Shown here in pieces: positions 41,856-43,064 of a DNA stretch of 43,064 nucleotides (positions are counted from its first letter, which is position 1; each line of letters begins with the position of its first letter). The stretch comes from a virus. Made by a program: the position numbers and the translations under genes. The stretch covers positions 1-43,064 of the IMG/VR virus record IMGVR_UViG_3300033153_002893; one strand, given 5' to 3'. The notes under the pieces are model-generated. The model did no database searches. It worked only from the letters and a program-made list of their open reading frames with translations, and was not told the origin of the DNA.

Positions 41856-41884
41856 TTGACAAGATAGTAATATTTTGATACAGA
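41856..41884 (+). promoter_or_regulatory. Candidate promoter of the capsid unit
   Basis: TTGACA (41856-41861) begins four bases after the scaffold stop, with TACAGA (41879-41884) 17 bases downstream. The same CTTGACAA box is found at the rightward promoter and before the HTH gene. The -10 is weak; the TATAAA at 41885-41890 is too far from the -35 (23 bases). Confidence 0.5.
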
Positions 41885-41897
41885 TATAAATGCGAAA

Positions 41898-41973
41898 GTA
41901 AGTTACTCTCTAGTAGCTGGTAGCCTCTGATCCAGGCATACAGGGTTCGATTCCCTGCGGGTGAGTGACTTAC
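41898..41973 (+). ncRNA. tRNA-like structure in the capsid leader
   Basis: An 11-bp closing stem (41898-41908 GTAAGTTACTC with 41963-41973 GAGTGACTTAC; one G-T) encloses a perfect T-arm, CAGGG-TTCGATT-CCCTG (41941-41957), and an anticodon-like arm GCCT-CTGATCC-AGGC (41923-41937). A D-like arm CTA-GTAGCTGG-TAG (41910-41923) overlaps it, so both cannot be full length. The stem is longer than an acceptor and five bases remain unpaired, so it is not a normal tRNA. It resembles phage tRNA-like leader motifs (TLS-type). Confidence 0.62.
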
Positions 41974-42134
41974 GATTGCGCCATTTATGGACACCTACTA
42001 ACGTAGCCCATACATCATAGTAGTTCTATGTAAGGACGCTCCTTGTAAAAAAGCCAGGCAATGCCCAACCTAGTTGGATACCATTACCGAAACTAACCGT
42101 TTTTGTAATTGTAACGACTAAAGGAGGGCTAACT
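41974..42134 (+). promoter_or_regulatory. Structured capsid 5' leader with anti-SD segment
   Basis: After the tRNA-like element come compact hairpins: CTAC/GTAG (41995-42006), CATAG/CTATG (42016-42030), AAGGA/TCCTT (42032-42044), CCAAC/GTTGG (42065-42077) and AAAC/GTTT (42090-42102). CTCCTT (42039-42044) is complementary to AAGGAG (42121-42126) of the capsid ribosome site. The AAGGA hairpin and an SD-blocking pairing are mutually exclusive. Confidence 0.55.
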
Positions 42135-43025
42135 ATGGCTTCACCACTAGATCCGACGCAGATTATCCAATTTTCTGACATGGTGCATAACAAAGCACAG
42201 CAGATAAAAGCACGTATGCGTCCACATGTAAAAATCAAAAAGATGAGCGGAGATCTATTCGCCTATGATGGGCTAGGTCAAATCGAAGCTCAGGAAATTT
42301 CCGGCAGAGTTCAAAAGACTCAATTCACTGATATTGAACACTTGAGACGTAAGATCTCTCGTAGGAGATTCGCTGTTACTATTCCTATTGATGGAATGGA
42401 AGTCGCTGGAGCTTTACTTAATCCAGAAGCACCTTATGCAGAAGTCTGCGTAAAAGCAATGGAAAGAATGTTTGACAGAGTTGTTGTTGGCGCTTTCTTT
42501 GCTGATGTCTACACAGGTAGAGATTTTGAAACTACTGTTAATTTTGCGACTGACGGCGGTTTTACTGTTGATGCTACAGCAGGTTTGACTTATGAAAAAC
42601 TTCTTGAAGCTAAACAGAATTTCTTAGATGCAGACGTAGGTACTGACTCTCAAGAAACTATCGTGATGGGTATTGCGGGTGATGAAAATACAGCTTTATT
42701 AAAAGAAGCTGAATTAATTCACGGTGACTATTCTAGAGAATACGTTATCGACCAGGGCGATATCACTAAAGCTCTTGGTATGCAGTTAATCAAGTTCGCA
42801 GGAGCCGTTCAGAATCCTATTCTAAATGTTACTTCTGGTTCAGTCCGTGAGTGTTTTGTGGCCTCTACTAGAGGAATTTGTGTCGGTATGTCTCAAGATG
42901 TGAAAGTATCTATCAAAGACAGATCTGACTATGTTGACACTACTCAGGTTCAAATCGTCGGAGTTTTTGGCGCTGTTAGAACTGAAGGTGTCTTAATCCA
43001 GAAACTACAGACTACACCTGTATAA
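42135..43025 (+). CDS. Major capsid protein (296 aa)
   Basis: The N-terminal part (IIQFSDMVHNKAQQIKARMRPHVKI) and RRKISRRRFAVTIPIDGMEVAGALLNPEAPYAEVCVKAMERMFDRVV fit a phage coat-protein pattern of the HK97-like group found in podoviruses. The C-terminal half is beta-rich (GAVQNPILNVTSGSVRECFVASTRGICVG). It follows the scaffold gene, has a strong AAAGGAGGG site, and precedes the 165-aa virion protein. The long separate leader points to high, independently controlled expression. Confidence 0.88.
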   Translation: MASPLDPTQIIQFSDMVHNKAQQIKARMRPHVKIKKMSGDLFAYDGLGQIEAQEISGRVQKTQFTDIEHLRRKISRRRFAVTIPIDGMEVAGALLNPEAPYAEVCVKAMERMFDRVVVGAFFADVYTGRDFETTVNFATDGGFTVDATAGLTYEKLLEAKQNFLDADVGTDSQETIVMGIAGDENTALLKEAELIHGDYSREYVIDQGDITKALGMQLIKFAGAVQNPILNVTSGSVRECFVASTRGICVGMSQDVKVSIKDRSDYVDTTQVQIVGVFGAVRTEGVLIQKLQTTPV

Positions 43026-43064
43026 TAGGAGGGACTCATGGCTGTTGAAGATAAATATGTAAAC
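42951..43064. repeat. Terminal direct repeat, right copy
   Basis: Identical to 1-114; see the left copy. It includes the last 24 codons of the capsid gene and the start of the 165-aa gene. Confidence 0.95.
43038..43064 (+). CDS. 165-aa virion protein, first nine codons (redundant partial copy)
   Basis: The ATG at 43038 and the following eight codons duplicate 88-114. The complete gene is at 88-585 because of the circular overlap. Confidence 0.95.

Noticed and set aside
41941-41970. attP core derived from a tRNA 3' end
   Set aside because: The T-arm-like sequence could suggest this, but there is no integrase in the window, and the segment is in the capsid leader with matching 5' arms.
41898-41973. 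Ordinary tRNA-Ile(GAT) gene
   Set aside because: The acceptor stem is too long, five bases are left unpaired, the D-arm and anticodon arm compete for the same bases, and there is no CCA; I call it tRNA-like only.

Overview
The window is a complete tailed-phage genome that closes on itself. Its first 114 bases are repeated exactly as its last 114 (1-114 = 42951-43064), giving a unit of 42,950 bp, circularly permuted or circular as assembled. The virion genes follow a T7-like podovirus plan: large terminase, T7 gp8-type portal, scaffold, coat, tail tubes A and B, gp13/gp14-like internal proteins, two large ejection proteins, and a fibre with a T7-type N-terminus. There is no phage RNA polymerase and no integrase. 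The DNA is AT-rich, with strong purine ribosome sites and TTGACA-type promoter candidates, so transcription is probably by host sigma70 RNA polymerase. The virion and tail plan suggests a Gram-negative host; the sequence does not identify it further.

Layout. Two divergent gene blocks leave a gene-free control region at 35035-36113. This holds four 9-bp iterons, several palindromes, direct repeats, candidate promoters and a GC-rich block. Leftward (minus strand, 35034 to 17049) are the early genes. First comes an AAA+ (MoxR-like) ATPase with a DUF7192/VWA-like partner. Then a run of small accessory genes includes a radical SAM enzyme, an HNH-type protein and several small zinc-ribbon-like ORFs. 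The replication/recombination module follows: primase-polymerase/VapE helicase, SNF2 helicase, DUF2800 Cas4-like nuclease, DUF2815 ssDNA-binding protein, family A DNA polymerase, Cys-rich proteins and a RuvC-like resolvase. Rightward (36114 through the circle junction to 16943) are packaging, head, tail, ejection, fibre and lysis-type genes. The two blocks converge at 16944-17048 on a nested inverted repeat.

Regulation visible in the sequence. The major capsid gene has its own promoter candidate and a leader of about 280 nt. The leader contains a tRNA-like fold with a perfect T-arm and later hairpins, one of which carries a segment complementary to the capsid Shine-Dalgarno. Capsid and the next gene (165 aa) end at an 11-bp hairpin, so they look like an insulated high-expression unit. 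In the leftward operon, two long intergenic hairpins keep pairing only on the minus-strand RNA, through G-U pairs.

The most unusual points are three consecutive exported-looking proteins in the virion operon (158, 611 and 441 aa, each with a Sec-type signal peptide); the tRNA-like capsid leader with a possible anti-SD switch; the AAA+/VWA-like pair that opens early expression; and the minimal radical SAM enzyme.
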